Below, piece by piece: positions 7,658-15,761 of a stretch of DNA of 17,830 bases. Origin of the DNA: Porticoccus sp. (lineage in GTDB: Bacteria > Pseudomonadota > Gammaproteobacteria > Pseudomonadales > Porticoccaceae). The notes under the pieces were generated by a model. The model worked only from the letters and a program-made list of their open reading frames with translations, did no database searches and had not been told where the DNA came from. Made by a program: the position numbers and the translations under genes. Numbering within the stretch: the first letter of the stretch is position 1; every line of letters starts with the position of its first letter. The stretch covers positions 1 through 17,830 of the forward strand of contig NYXF01000035.1 of assembly GCA_002685455.1 (NCBI GenBank). Reading direction: 5' to 3'.

Positions 7658-8566
7658 ATGATATTTCCCAATAAAGTCAAAATTGTTGAAGTGAGCCCCA
7701 GAGACGGACTCCAGAATGAGTCACAGTTAATTACTGTTAATTCAAAAATAAAGTTAATAGAACTCCTAATCGATGCCGGAGTATCTTTTATCGAAGCCGG
7801 AAGTTTTGTTAACCCAGAGTGGGTACCTCAAATGGCGACAACTGATCAAGTATTGAATGGGATTAAAGCCAATAAAAATGCAACATTTTCAGTTTTAGTT
7901 CCAAATATGTATGGATTTAAGCAAGCTATGGAGTCTGGCGTTAAAGAGGTTTCAATTTTCGCGTCAGCTTCGGAGACATTTAGTAAAAAAAATATAAATT
8001 GTTCTATTAAAGATAGTTTAAGGCGTTTTTTACCCATACTTGAATCAGCCATTGATAAAAAAATACCTGTCCGTGCGTATATTTCTTGTATAGCAGGTTG
8101 CCCGTATGAAGGTAAAGTTCAACCGAGTAAGGTGGCTGCTCTTGCCAGTGAGCTTTACCAGATGGGCTGCTACGAAATCTCTCTTGCAGACACGACTGGT
8201 ATTGGAACACCGGGAATAATCTCTCAGATTATAGAAAACGTTTCTGCAAAGATTCCTCACAGTAGTATCGCTGGTCATTTCCACGATACTTATGGTCAAG
8301 CATTAGTAAATATTTATACTGCTTTATCAATGGGTGTATCCATTTTTGACAGCTCTGTAGCTGGATTAGGCGGCTGCCCTTATGTAAAAAATCCAGATAA
8401 AAATATAGCCTCTGGTAATATTGCAACTGAGGATTTAATTTATATGCTCAATGGTTTGAATATCGAGCATAATATTGACCTAAAAAAATTGCTAAAGGCA
8501 AGCCTTTTCATCTCAAAAAAAATAAAAAAAATCGGTACATCAAAAGTTTCTGCAGCATTAACTTGA
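7658..8566 (+). CDS. mvaB: Hydroxymethylglutaryl-CoA lyase
   Basis: This enzyme cleaves HMG-CoA to acetoacetate and acetyl-CoA, usually as the last step of leucine breakdown. The 302-residue TIM-barrel protein of the HMGL family matches the normal length. SPRDGLQNE with the catalytic/metal Arg15-Asp16 is near the N-terminus. GVSFIEAGSF is at 41-50, followed by SCIAGCPYEG. His207 and His209 (GHFHDTYGQ) are likely metal ligands, and SVAGLGGCP contains the catalytic Cys240. The loop after the cysteine reads YVKNPDKNIASGN, about five residues longer than the usual YA-x-GA-x-GN, while the metal-ligand asparagine (Asn254) is kept. The ATG at 7658 lacks a clear Shine-Dalgarno. No other leucine or isovalerate genes are adjacent. 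It lies divergent from the cmoA-like gene. Confidence 0.92.
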   Translation: MIFPNKVKIVEVSPRDGLQNESQLITVNSKIKLIELLIDAGVSFIEAGSFVNPEWVPQMATTDQVLNGIKANKNATFSVLVPNMYGFKQAMESGVKEVSIFASASETFSKKNINCSIKDSLRRFLPILESAIDKKIPVRAYISCIAGCPYEGKVQPSKVAALASELYQMGCYEISLADTTGIGTPGIISQIIENVSAKIPHSSIAGHFHDTYGQALVNIYTALSMGVSIFDSSVAGLGGCPYVKNPDKNIASGNIATEDLIYMLNGLNIEHNIDLKKLLKASLFISKKIKKIGTSKVSAALT

Positions 8567-8638
8567 TAAATGAACACTTTTTATTGTATTTTGCAGCTTT
8601 AAAATAAACACAAATAAAAAACGAATTAGAGACTCGAC

Positions 8639-9454
8639 ATGAATTCTCCATCTGAAGAAAAAAAGAAAAAAAATAAGTTAAAAAACCTCAAGGAAATCGA
8701 GGTTAACGGCACAATTATTACTCGTGATCAAATTATTAAAGAAATGCAACACCACCAAACTGGCTCACAAAACGAAATCATTAAAAAATCATCTGAAGTG
8801 TTGATTATACAGTTATTATTTTTGCAAAAAGCAAAAGAGCTTGAATTAGACAAGGATTTATCATTTAAAAGTGATGCTCCGATTGAAGAAACAATAATAG
8901 CAAGATTGATTTCAAAAGAAGTCCCGAAATCGGATGAAATTACTGAAGAAGATTGCCAGAAATATTATGACCTACATACCAGTGATTTTTTGACTAAAGA
9001 GATGTTGGAGCTTAAACATATTTTATTAAGCGCCAGCTTAGACGATAAAAAAAGCAAGAATGATACAAAAAAATTAGCCTCTTCTCTCATAAAGACTTTA
9101 AAAGAATCTATAGATCAATTTGATTTTTTAGTTGATGAATATTCACAGTGCCCATCTAAGGAAAAAAGCGGTTCACTCGGGAGGGTAGGCAGGGGCCAAT
9201 TTCCATTAGATTTTGAAAAAATTGTATTTGGGCTTGATTTAGGGTTATACGACAAACCAGTCAAATCAGAATTCGGCTACCATATTGTTTTCATAGAAAA
9301 GGTGTTGCCACCTAAGCAGTTAGAATATGAGCAAGTTAAGGGTGATATTGCCGACATGTTGATAGAAATAGGGCATCGCATAGAGCTCTCGAAATATACA
9401 CATCAATTAATTAGCAATGCAAATATTAAAGGCATAGACTTTAAAATTGGCTAA
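8639..9454 (+). CDS. PpiC-type (parvulin) peptidylprolyl isomerase, probably cytoplasmic
   Basis: This is a predicted proline cis-trans isomerase or chaperone. The 271-residue protein starts with a lysine-rich tail (residues 7-18). A helical SurA/NifM-like N-terminal region (VNGTIITRDQIIKEM onward, about 21-110) is followed by a parvulin domain at about 123-222. That domain contains LELKHILL, SGSLGRVGRGQFPLDFEKIVFGL and KSEFGYHIVFIE. A charged, helical tail follows. There is no signal peptide or TM segment, unlike SurA and PpiD, which points to the cytoplasm. The arrangement resembles the NifM-like isomerases that sit behind nitrate reductase (nar) genes in many proteobacteria, but no nar gene is present here, so that is inference. 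The 5' end has A7 and A8 tracts (8658-8673). The ATG at 8639 has only a weak upstream purine stretch (TTAGAGA). Confidence 0.85.
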   Translation: MNSPSEEKKKKNKLKNLKEIEVNGTIITRDQIIKEMQHHQTGSQNEIIKKSSEVLIIQLLFLQKAKELELDKDLSFKSDAPIEETIIARLISKEVPKSDEITEEDCQKYYDLHTSDFLTKEMLELKHILLSASLDDKKSKNDTKKLASSLIKTLKESIDQFDFLVDEYSQCPSKEKSGSLGRVGRGQFPLDFEKIVFGLDLGLYDKPVKSEFGYHIVFIEKVLPPKQLEYEQVKGDIADMLIEIGHRIELSKYTHQLISNANIKGIDFKIG

Positions 9455-9470
9455 ATAAGTTAAGTTTCTC

Positions 9471-9506
9471 CCAAAAAAATATTTGACTTGTATAAAGTTC
9501 AAATAT
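9471..9506 (-). terminator. Intrinsic terminator of the SMP-like gene
   Basis: The arms ATATTTGA (9479-9486) and TCAAATAT (9499-9506) pair perfectly and are extended by CTT/AAG across a one-base bulge, with a 5-base loop. On the minus strand the hairpin begins at the stop codon of the 9499-10725 gene and runs directly into seven T residues. The stem is AT-rich and so not strong. It might also act on the + strand transcript of the isomerase gene, although there the A-run precedes the hairpin. Confidence 0.5.
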
Positions 9507-10725
9507 CACTAGCAAGTATTTCTATTTGTTGATTGGTTAATTTCTTGCAGGCATCATCTAATTTTTCAACCCTAAATAGTAAGCTTTTCTCACTGGGAGG
9601 GGACAAATGTGCCCTCTCTAATGCTTTATGGTTTTTAGTTTTTTCATCAAGTAGTATCTCACCTCCCACTGCTTGTTCGAGCATAGACTGCAACAAGGTT
9701 AAGTAGTCTCCTCGCGCCGATTCCCGAAGGAGCTGTGATTTAAAATTTTTACATCTAACGTTAATCAAGGCACTGGCTAGTTCTAATTGAATGCCGTGCG
9801 TATCTAATAACTTATCACCTAAACTATGTATCACTGAAGAACAGCATAAAGCTCTTAAGGGGTAATCGTCTGCGGTACTCTTTTTTTTGAATTTTAGATA
9901 TATACAGCGCTGGTCAGCATTGAATCTAGTCGCTCCATATATATCAGATACCTTATTTATCAGAATATCAAATTGATACATTAAGGACTCAAGATGCTCT
10001 GGGTTCACTCTCGTTTTTAAGATAGTTAAATTTTTGCATTCAACAGCCAAGATTGTAGATTCTTCATATCGTTCTTCCATACCAAAAGCTTGGCTGTTAG
10101 TTCTTGAGGATATTAACGGCTTAAGCCTATTTTCAAGTATACTTAACTCGTCCATAGTTCCTTCGCTATTATTAGGAAGTTGCTCATTAATATTGTTAAG
10201 TCTCACTGAAAGGTTTTTTCCTAATTTTACTGATATATATATCAATGTTGAAAATATACCTATAAACAATAAGACGATAACTTTATTCTTACCTTTAAAG
10301 TAACTAGAAAAAAAACCTTCATAAAATTGAATAACAGCATATCCTGCAATTTCATTTTCAATAGTGATTGGATTTATATATTTGTTGCCTAAAATATTTC
10401 TATTATTAATTTGAGTTACTCTTTCGGCTTTAGATAAAATTTGCATGGATGCATCATAAACAGCTACAAATCCTATGCCGTCAATTCTCAACATATCGTC
10501 TAATTCAATTTGAAGACTCAATATATCTTTATTTATTATTGAATTTTTTGTAATTTTTGCTAGTTGTAGAGACAATGTATCGCCTAAATACTTCTCTTGT
10601 TTGTCTATGATCATAGACATTTGATGATTTATAATTAATACACTTAAAGTTCCAAAAATTATAGAAAATAATACAGCCAACATGGGTAATACTATCGCGT
10701 AAGACTTTTTGTTCTTGCCCATCAT
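9499..10725 (-). CDS. YtjB/SMP-like membrane protein with degenerate cyclase-like C-terminal domain
   Basis: The 408-residue inner-membrane protein has an N-terminal TM helix at about 9-32 and an extracytoplasmic region of about 115 residues. A second TM helix is at about 149-167, followed by a cytoplasmic part of about 240 residues. Position divergent from serB, two-TM topology and periplasmic phrases such as GIGFVAVYDASMQIL match the SMP/AhpA/YtjB family, whose E. coli member is also divergent from serB. Residues about 222-330 resemble a class III nucleotide cyclase fold (AVECKNLTIL, HLESLMYQFDILI, GATRFNADQRCIYLKF). The first metal-binding Asp position reads Glu or Cys, so catalysis is unlikely. 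A sensory or regulatory role is inference. The start is one of two adjacent ATGs, and the Shine-Dalgarno is weak. A hairpin with a T-run follows the stop. Confidence 0.6.
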   Translation of the reverse strand: MMGKNKKSYAIVLPMLAVLFSIIFGTLSVLIINHQMSMIIDKQEKYLGDTLSLQLAKITKNSIINKDILSLQIELDDMLRIDGIGFVAVYDASMQILSKAERVTQINNRNILGNKYINPITIENEIAGYAVIQFYEGFFSSYFKGKNKVIVLLFIGIFSTLIYISVKLGKNLSVRLNNINEQLPNNSEGTMDELSILENRLKPLISSRTNSQAFGMEERYEESTILAVECKNLTILKTRVNPEHLESLMYQFDILINKVSDIYGATRFNADQRCIYLKFKKKSTADDYPLRALCCSSVIHSLGDKLLDTHGIQLELASALINVRCKNFKSQLLRESARGDYLTLLQSMLEQAVGGEILLDEKTKNHKALERAHLSPPSEKSLLFRVEKLDDACKKLTNQQIEILASDI

Positions 10726-10758
10726 CAGTAATTCCCATAAGGTCTATGTGTTATTTAT

Positions 10759-10786
10759 TTTAACTTAAGAAACGCTCTTCTATAAT
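10759..10786 (+). promoter_or_regulatory. Candidate serB promoter
   Basis: A perfect TATAAT lies at 10781-10786, with poorly matched -35 candidates around 10759-10765 (TTTAAC or TTAACT, spacing 15-16). It would give a leader of nearly 50 bases. A second perfect TATAAT at 10829-10834 lies only 6 bases before the ATG and would yield a leaderless serB message if used. Confidence 0.35.
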
Positions 10787-10840
10787 ACCTGAACTTAAAC
10801 TTTACTGCGTCTTTAGATTTAATTACTTTATAATGGATTA

Positions 10841-12064
10841 ATGGTGAAAAATTTTTTGCTCATTAGTATATCAGGCCCCGATAAACCTGGAATTACCCAG
10901 GCTGTCTCAGAAGTACTTATGCATCATGACTGCTATATATTAGATATAGGTCAGTCTGTTATTCACGATAATCTCAATCTTGGATTTTTGGTAAGAACAC
11001 CCTTGGGGCATAAATTAGAGGATATAAAAAGTGAAATTTTTCCTTCGCTTGATGCCTTTACATTAAAAATCCGATTTCAGGAAATCGATGAAGAAAGTTA
11101 TACTTATTGGGTAAACCAGCAAGGTAAGCCGCGTCATATTGTCACACTTCTTTCAAGAAGGGTGACAGCTGAGCATATAGCACGGGTTTCAGCAGTTACA
11201 GTTAGACATGAGCTCAATATTGATAAAATTACTCGTCTTTCTGGTAGGCTGCCATTGAATCGTGTCGAAAGCAGCAGTAGGTCTTGTGTAGAGCTTTCTC
11301 TTCGTGGTTTACCTATCGATTTAGCTAAGTTTCGTTCTTCGCTTCTAGAGATGTCCAGTGAAATGGAAGTTGACATAGCTTATCAAGAGGATAGTATCTT
11401 TCGTCGAAATCGACGTGTTGTGGTATTTGATATGGACTCAACACTTATTGAATCAGAGGTCATTGACGAACTTGCGAAAGAAATTGGATTTGGAAATGAG
11501 GTTTCTAAAATTACAACAGCTGCGATGCGAGGTGAAATAGACTTTAAAGAAAGCTTTAAGCGGCGACTTCGTTTTCTCAAAGGGTTAGATGAGACAGTTT
11601 TGGAAAAAGTCTTTCTTCGATTAAATCTTACCGAAGGAGCAGAGGATTTAATGTCTACGCTTAAGTTACTTGGCTATAAGACTGCAATTCTTTCAGGGGG
11701 ATTTGATTATTTTGCCTCTCGAATCCAAAAAAAATTAGGTATTGACTATGTATATGCTAATAAACTTGAAATAGTTAATGGAAAAGTTACTGGAAATATT
11801 TCAGGAACAATAGTTGATGGAGATCGAAAGGCTTTATTGTTGCGAGAAATAGCTGACGGTGAAAATGTTTGCTTAGAGCAAGTAATTGCAGTCGGAGACG
11901 GTGCAAATGACCTTCCGATGTTAAGTATCGCAGGGCTAGGGATCGCTTATAGGGCTAAACCTTTAGTAAAAGCGAATGCTAAACAATCTATATCTAAGGT
12001 TGGGCTTGATGGAATTCTATATTTAATGGGTATTAGCGATAGGGATGTCTCACGATTAGAATAA
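10841..12064 (+). CDS. serB: Phosphoserine phosphatase with N-terminal ACT domains
   Basis: This enzyme removes phosphate from O-phosphoserine, the last step of serine biosynthesis. It has 407 residues. An ACT domain opens the protein (LLISISGPDKPGITQAVSEV), a second ACT-like segment lies at about 97-182, and the HAD phosphatase domain begins near 190. HAD motif I is FDMDSTLIE with nucleophile Asp197 and acid/base Asp199. Motif II is LSGGF, the motif III lysine is in ANKLEI, and motif IV is VGDGANDLPM. The two-ACT form matches Pseudomonas-type SerB rather than the shorter E. coli protein. ACT domains usually sense amino acids, so serine feedback is plausible but not shown. The ATG at 10841 has only a poor ribosome site. 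The divergent neighbour is the SMP-like membrane protein, as in E. coli. Confidence 0.95.
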   Translation: MVKNFLLISISGPDKPGITQAVSEVLMHHDCYILDIGQSVIHDNLNLGFLVRTPLGHKLEDIKSEIFPSLDAFTLKIRFQEIDEESYTYWVNQQGKPRHIVTLLSRRVTAEHIARVSAVTVRHELNIDKITRLSGRLPLNRVESSSRSCVELSLRGLPIDLAKFRSSLLEMSSEMEVDIAYQEDSIFRRNRRVVVFDMDSTLIESEVIDELAKEIGFGNEVSKITTAAMRGEIDFKESFKRRLRFLKGLDETVLEKVFLRLNLTEGAEDLMSTLKLLGYKTAILSGGFDYFASRIQKKLGIDYVYANKLEIVNGKVTGNISGTIVDGDRKALLLREIADGENVCLEQVIAVGDGANDLPMLSIAGLGIAYRAKPLVKANAKQSISKVGLDGILYLMGISDRDVSRLE

Positions 12065-12092
12065 TTTCTCATAAAAGCTGATAACTATATAA

Positions 12093-13112
12093 TTAAAGTA
12101 ACGCTACTTTATTTGGCATTCCTGCTACCTCTCTCACCAGTTTAGGCACTAAGTACCCCGGAAGTTTCGCTGTAAGATCAGCAAGCAATTCTATGGCTGC
12201 CATGTCATTTACTTCAAAATGGGAAGCTCCATTAACTTTATCTAGTTGATGCAAGTAGTAGGGCATTACTTTCATCTCATAAAGCCTCTCACTTAGCCTT
12301 TGCAGGATATCAACGGAATCATTTATTCCAGCTAGTAGCACTGTTTGATTTAGTAAGGTGACTCCGGCTTTGGAAAGCTTATGCAGAGCACCCGCTACAG
12401 AGTCATCAAGCTCTCTAGGGTGATTACTGTGAATAACAAGTGATGTCAGTAAACGAGTAGAAGTGAGCCATGCTATACAATCCTTTGTTATGCGATCAGG
12501 TATAACAATAGGCAGTCTTGTATGCACACGTAATCTCTGGACATGGGGTATCTTTGCAATTTCTTTAGTCAACCAAAAAAGTTGAATATCACTGATCGCA
12601 AGTGGGTCTCCTCCACTAAAAATAACTTCAGTAATTGTTTTATTTTGTTCAATATAGTTAATTGCATTCTTCCATTGGTTCTTTCCCGGTCTATTATCTT
12701 CATAAGGAAAGCTTCGCCTAAAACAGTAGCGACAATTGATTGCACAGTTAGAGCTAACAATTAGAAGAACTCGACCTTCATATTTATGAACTAAACCGGG
12801 CATCAAGTTTGTTTCAATCTCGCTCAAAGGGTCTTCAGTATATCCAGGTGCTGCATAGAGCTCTTGCTTCGAGGGCATTATTTGTTTTAAAAGTGGATCA
12901 TCTAGGTCGCCCTTTTTTATGCGCTTAATATAAGCATAGGGAACTTTCAAAGAAAATTCTTTACTAGCTTTTAGAGACCCACCCAAAAGAGTTTCAATAG
13001 TTTTTTTCTCAAAATCCAGATATTCGAGTAACTTTTTTGGATCACGTATACTTTGAGTAATTTGCTCTTGCCACGAAAGACTATCTACAGATGCAATAGA
13101 ACGGGTTATCAT
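12093..13112 (-). CDS. epmB: EF-P (R)-beta-lysine pathway: lysine 2,3-aminomutase
   Basis: This radical SAM, PLP-dependent enzyme converts L-alpha-lysine to (R)-beta-lysine, which EpmA attaches to EF-P. The 339-residue protein carries the 4Fe-4S motif CAINCRYCF, with Cys123, Cys127 and Cys130 (C-x3-C-x2-C). The SAM-binding GGDPLAI follows, and GYLVPKLVREV at the C-terminus holds the probable PLP-binding lysine (Lys324). It lacks the extra C-terminal region of clostridial lysine aminomutases (about 415 residues), matching EpmB. The ATG at 13112 follows an AGAGG ribosome site. Divergence from efp with 44 bases between the starts, as in E. coli, strongly supports the assignment. Its stop faces the serB stop 28 bases away. 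Confidence 0.95.
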   Translation of the reverse strand: MITRSIASVDSLSWQEQITQSIRDPKKLLEYLDFEKKTIETLLGGSLKASKEFSLKVPYAYIKRIKKGDLDDPLLKQIMPSKQELYAAPGYTEDPLSEIETNLMPGLVHKYEGRVLLIVSSNCAINCRYCFRRSFPYEDNRPGKNQWKNAINYIEQNKTITEVIFSGGDPLAISDIQLFWLTKEIAKIPHVQRLRVHTRLPIVIPDRITKDCIAWLTSTRLLTSLVIHSNHPRELDDSVAGALHKLSKAGVTLLNQTVLLAGINDSVDILQRLSERLYEMKVMPYYLHQLDKVNGASHFEVNDMAAIELLADLTAKLPGYLVPKLVREVAGMPNKVALL

Positions 13113-13132
13113 AGGGGCCTCTTTTTTATGAT
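13106..13132 (+). promoter_or_regulatory. Weak candidate efp promoter overlapping the epmB start
   Basis: TATGAT (13127-13132, 5 of 6) is preceded by TTATCA (13106-13111, 4 of 6) with a 15-base spacer. Only 44 bases separate the two start codons, so the efp promoter must overlap the 5' end of epmB or the epmB promoter. The opposing signals may couple expression of the two genes. Confidence 0.25.
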
Positions 13133-13156
13133 AGTTAATTAAATATTGAGGTAATA

Positions 13157-13720
13157 ATGGCTAACTATTCTACCAATGAATTCCGCTCCGGTCTGAAAGT
13201 AATTTTGGATGGCGATCCCTGTAATATTTTAGAAAATGAATTTGTGAAACCTGGTAAAGGTCAAGCATTCAATCGTGTTCGTTTACGTAATTTAAGATCA
13301 GGGCGAGTATGGGATAAAACATTTAAATCTGGAGAATCACTCGAAGGAGCTGATGTAACAGAATGCGATATGCAGTACCTTTATAATGATGGGGAATACT
13401 GGCACTTCATGGAGCCAGATACATTTAATCAACACCAAGCTGATAAAAAGGTTCTAGGGAATTCAGAATTATGGCTAAGAGAACAGGATATAGTGATGGT
13501 AACTTTATATAACGGTTCACCATTATTGGTAACGCCTGCTAATCATGTTGAACTTGAAATTCTAGATACTGATCCTGGTGTAAAGGGCGATACTGCTCAA
13601 GGTGGAACAAAGCCAGCAACCCTTAGCACCGGCGCGATAATCAAAGTGCCACTTTTTCTAAATATAGGTGAGTTCGTGAAAGTTGATACACGTACAGGGG
13701 AATACATAAGTCGTGCTTGA
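13157..13720 (+). CDS. efp: Elongation factor P
   Basis: EF-P binds ribosomes stalled at polyproline motifs and promotes peptide-bond formation. The 187-residue protein has the normal length and three beta-barrel domains. The modification loop is [11 protein letters not shown], with Lys34 at the tip, the residue that receives beta-lysine. The C-terminal signature is [22 protein letters not shown]. The ATG at 13157 has GAGGT a few bases upstream. The modifying enzymes flank it on both sides (epmB divergent, epmA 24 bases downstream), so the Lys34-beta-lysine form is expected. EpmC, the hydroxylase, is not seen in this window. Confidence 0.98.
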   Translation: MANYSTNEFRSGLKVILDGDPCNILENEFVKPGKGQAFNRVRLRNLRSGRVWDKTFKSGESLEGADVTECDMQYLYNDGEYWHFMEPDTFNQHQADKKVLGNSELWLREQDIVMVTLYNGSPLLVTPANHVELEILDTDPGVKGDTAQGGTKPATLSTGAIIKVPLFLNIGEFVKVDTRTGEYISRA

Positions 13721-13744
13721 TTTAATTATTAATGTTAATTGTAT

Positions 13745-14707
13745 ATGACTTTTTGGCAGCCAACAGCCTCTATTGATGTACTTAGATATCGTGCTAAGAC
13801 ACTCTTTTCTATACGAAAATTTTTTTATGAAAAGGGAATTCTGGAAGTTGAAGTTCCATTATTGGGAAAAACTGGTGTAACTGACCCGTTTATCGATTGT
13901 TTTGAGTTAAATATTAATAATGAAACTAAATATTTACAAAGCTCACCAGAATATTTTATGAAAAGACTTCTTGCATCGGGCTCCGGACCTATTTATTCTC
14001 TTGGAAAAGCATTTCGCGCAGAGCAAGCTGGTAATAAACACCAGCCAGAATTTACTATTCTAGAATGGTACCGAATTAATTTTGACGAAAGTCAGCTTAT
14101 GGCAGAAATCGCAGATCTGATGAGAACCTTGGAAATATGCTACAGTCATAGGTCTATAAGATATTTAGATGTATTTAAAGAGCATACCTCCCTTAACCCA
14201 CACCAATCACCACTATATGATTTACAAAAACTAGCATCTATTACCTCTGGCAACGACTTTTTCGATAAAGATAGAAGTTGCTGTTTAGATTTAATATTCA
14301 GTTTATGTATCGAACCCAAACTTCCCAGGGGTTTAGTGTTTGTTTACGATTATCCAGTTTGTCAATCTGCTCTGGCGCAACAAAAAAAAGATAACGACGG
14401 CTTCTTAGTTGCTAGACGTTTTGAAGTTTACTTAGACAATTTAGAGCTAGCTAATGGCTACTTTGAGCTAAATAACTTTGACCAGCATATAAAACGTTTT
14501 GCCAAGGACAACATCGTGCGTGAAAAATTAGCTAAGAAAACAATTTCTATTGATAGAGATTTCTTGGAGTCGATCAAATCTGGATTACCAGTTTGTTCAG
14601 GAGTCGCGATTGGGATAGATAGGTTAATTATGAGGATACTAGGTTTAAATGATATCACTGAAGTAATATCATTTGGTTCTACGAGAGCTAATTACACTAA
14701 TGAGTAG
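13745..14707 (+). CDS. epmA: EF-P--(R)-beta-lysine ligase (GenX/PoxA)
   Basis: This is a class II lysyl-tRNA synthetase paralogue that activates beta-lysine with ATP and joins it to EF-P Lys34. The 320-residue protein (E. coli about 325) lacks the tRNA anticodon-binding domain of LysRS. Motif 2 is FRAEQAGNKHQPEFTILEWYR at about 90-110, RFEVYLDNLELANGYFEL lies near residue 230, and motif 3 is SGVAIGIDRLIM near the C-terminus. The ATG at 13745 aligns with the WQP-ASI start of the E. coli protein. A TTG two codons earlier is less likely, and neither has a clear Shine-Dalgarno, consistent with coupling to efp 24 bases upstream. Its last codons overlap the miaA start. Confidence 0.95.
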   Translation: MTFWQPTASIDVLRYRAKTLFSIRKFFYEKGILEVEVPLLGKTGVTDPFIDCFELNINNETKYLQSSPEYFMKRLLASGSGPIYSLGKAFRAEQAGNKHQPEFTILEWYRINFDESQLMAEIADLMRTLEICYSHRSIRYLDVFKEHTSLNPHQSPLYDLQKLASITSGNDFFDKDRSCCLDLIFSLCIEPKLPRGLVFVYDYPVCQSALAQQKKDNDGFLVARRFEVYLDNLELANGYFELNNFDQHIKRFAKDNIVREKLAKKTISIDRDFLESIKSGLPVCSGVAIGIDRLIMRILGLNDITEVISFGSTRANYTNE

Positions 14708-15716
14708 GTTACCAAAAAACGATAAACCACCAGCTATATTCCTTATGGGTCCTACTGCCACAGGTAAAACAGATTTAGCTATAAAACTGCATAAATATCT
14801 TCCTATTGAAATAATCAGTGTCGATTCTTCTCAAATTTATAAGGGAATGGATATTGGATCAGCTAAACCGAGTAAAGAGGTTCTTGATAAGATACCACAC
14901 AGATTATTGGATATAAGAGATCCTTCTGAAGTATATTCAGTTGCAGATTTTGCGAGAGATGCGAGAAAAGCAATGCAAGAGATAACAGACCAAGGACAAA
15001 TACCAATTTTGGTGGGTGGAGCCATGTTATACTTCAGAGCCCTTTTAAATGGTTTGGCAGATAATCCTCCACCAGATGATGTAATAAGAAAAAAAATTGA
15101 GGCTGAAGCCTCTAAGCATGGATGGCCCTATTTATACTCAAAATTAAAAGACTTTGACCCTGATCTGGCAAAAGATTTACACCCAAATAATTCGCAACGA
15201 ATACAGCGCGCCCTTGAAGTTTATTATATAACAGGTGAAATACCATCCAATATCAGAAGGAATCAAAAGAAATATGGTAGTGAAATTAAGTCTATAATAA
15301 AAGATTACCAGATTATTCAAATTGCCTTAATTCCAATAAAAAGGATTGACTTGCATAAACGAATTGAAAGTAGATTTACGAAGATGCTAGATGCAGATTT
15401 TGAAGCAGAAGTAAGATTACTCTATGATAGAGGTGATCTCCATGAAAATCTCCCTGCTATTAGATCTGCTGGTTATAAACAGATGTGGAGTTATTTGTCA
15501 GGAAAAATTGAATATAATGATATAATTAAATTAAGCAATGCAGCGACCAGACAGCTTGCGAAACGTCAGTTGACTTGGCTAAAAAAATGGCCTAATTTAC
15601 AAGAGATAAAAGTAGACTATTCAAACCAAGAAAACACTAACTACGAGAGTAAAATGCTTTTTGATTGCTTAAAGATATTAAAACGTTCAAATATATATAG
15701 TGGTGTTAGTCATTAG
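14700..15716 (+). CDS. miaA: tRNA dimethylallyltransferase
   Basis: This enzyme adds a dimethylallyl group to A37 of tRNAs reading UNN codons (i6A37, precursor of ms2i6A). From the ATG at 14700 the protein has 338 residues, slightly longer than E. coli MiaA (316). Walker A GPTATGKT is at 17-24, the catalytic/substrate region DSSQIYKGMDIGSAKP at about 42-57, GGAMLYFRALLNGLAD at about 106-121, and the tRNA-binding stretch ATRQLAKRQLTWLKKW near the end. The ATG overlaps the last 8 bases of epmA, which favours it over an upstream TTG and suggests translational coupling. Its usual gammaproteobacterial neighbour upstream is mutL. Here it is epmA. Confidence 0.96.
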   Translation: MSRLPKNDKPPAIFLMGPTATGKTDLAIKLHKYLPIEIISVDSSQIYKGMDIGSAKPSKEVLDKIPHRLLDIRDPSEVYSVADFARDARKAMQEITDQGQIPILVGGAMLYFRALLNGLADNPPPDDVIRKKIEAEASKHGWPYLYSKLKDFDPDLAKDLHPNNSQRIQRALEVYYITGEIPSNIRRNQKKYGSEIKSIIKDYQIIQIALIPIKRIDLHKRIESRFTKMLDADFEAEVRLLYDRGDLHENLPAIRSAGYKQMWSYLSGKIEYNDIIKLSNAATRQLAKRQLTWLKKWPNLQEIKVDYSNQENTNYESKMLFDCLKILKRSNIYSGVSH

Positions 15717-15761
15717 CACTATAGAAATTATGATATTACCTTTAATCTAAGGAGTGCATTA

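Noticed and set aside
13720..13745. Possible terminator in the AT-rich gap between efp and epmA (AATTA/TAATT)
   Set aside because: Five A-T pairs only, with no T-run. The short gap fits co-transcription of efp and epmA.
15696..15723. Inverted repeat TATAGTG/CACTATA across the miaA stop, upstream of hfq
   Set aside because: The 14-base loop pairs poorly and no T-run follows. Not convincing as a terminator or as an Hfq autoregulatory hairpin.
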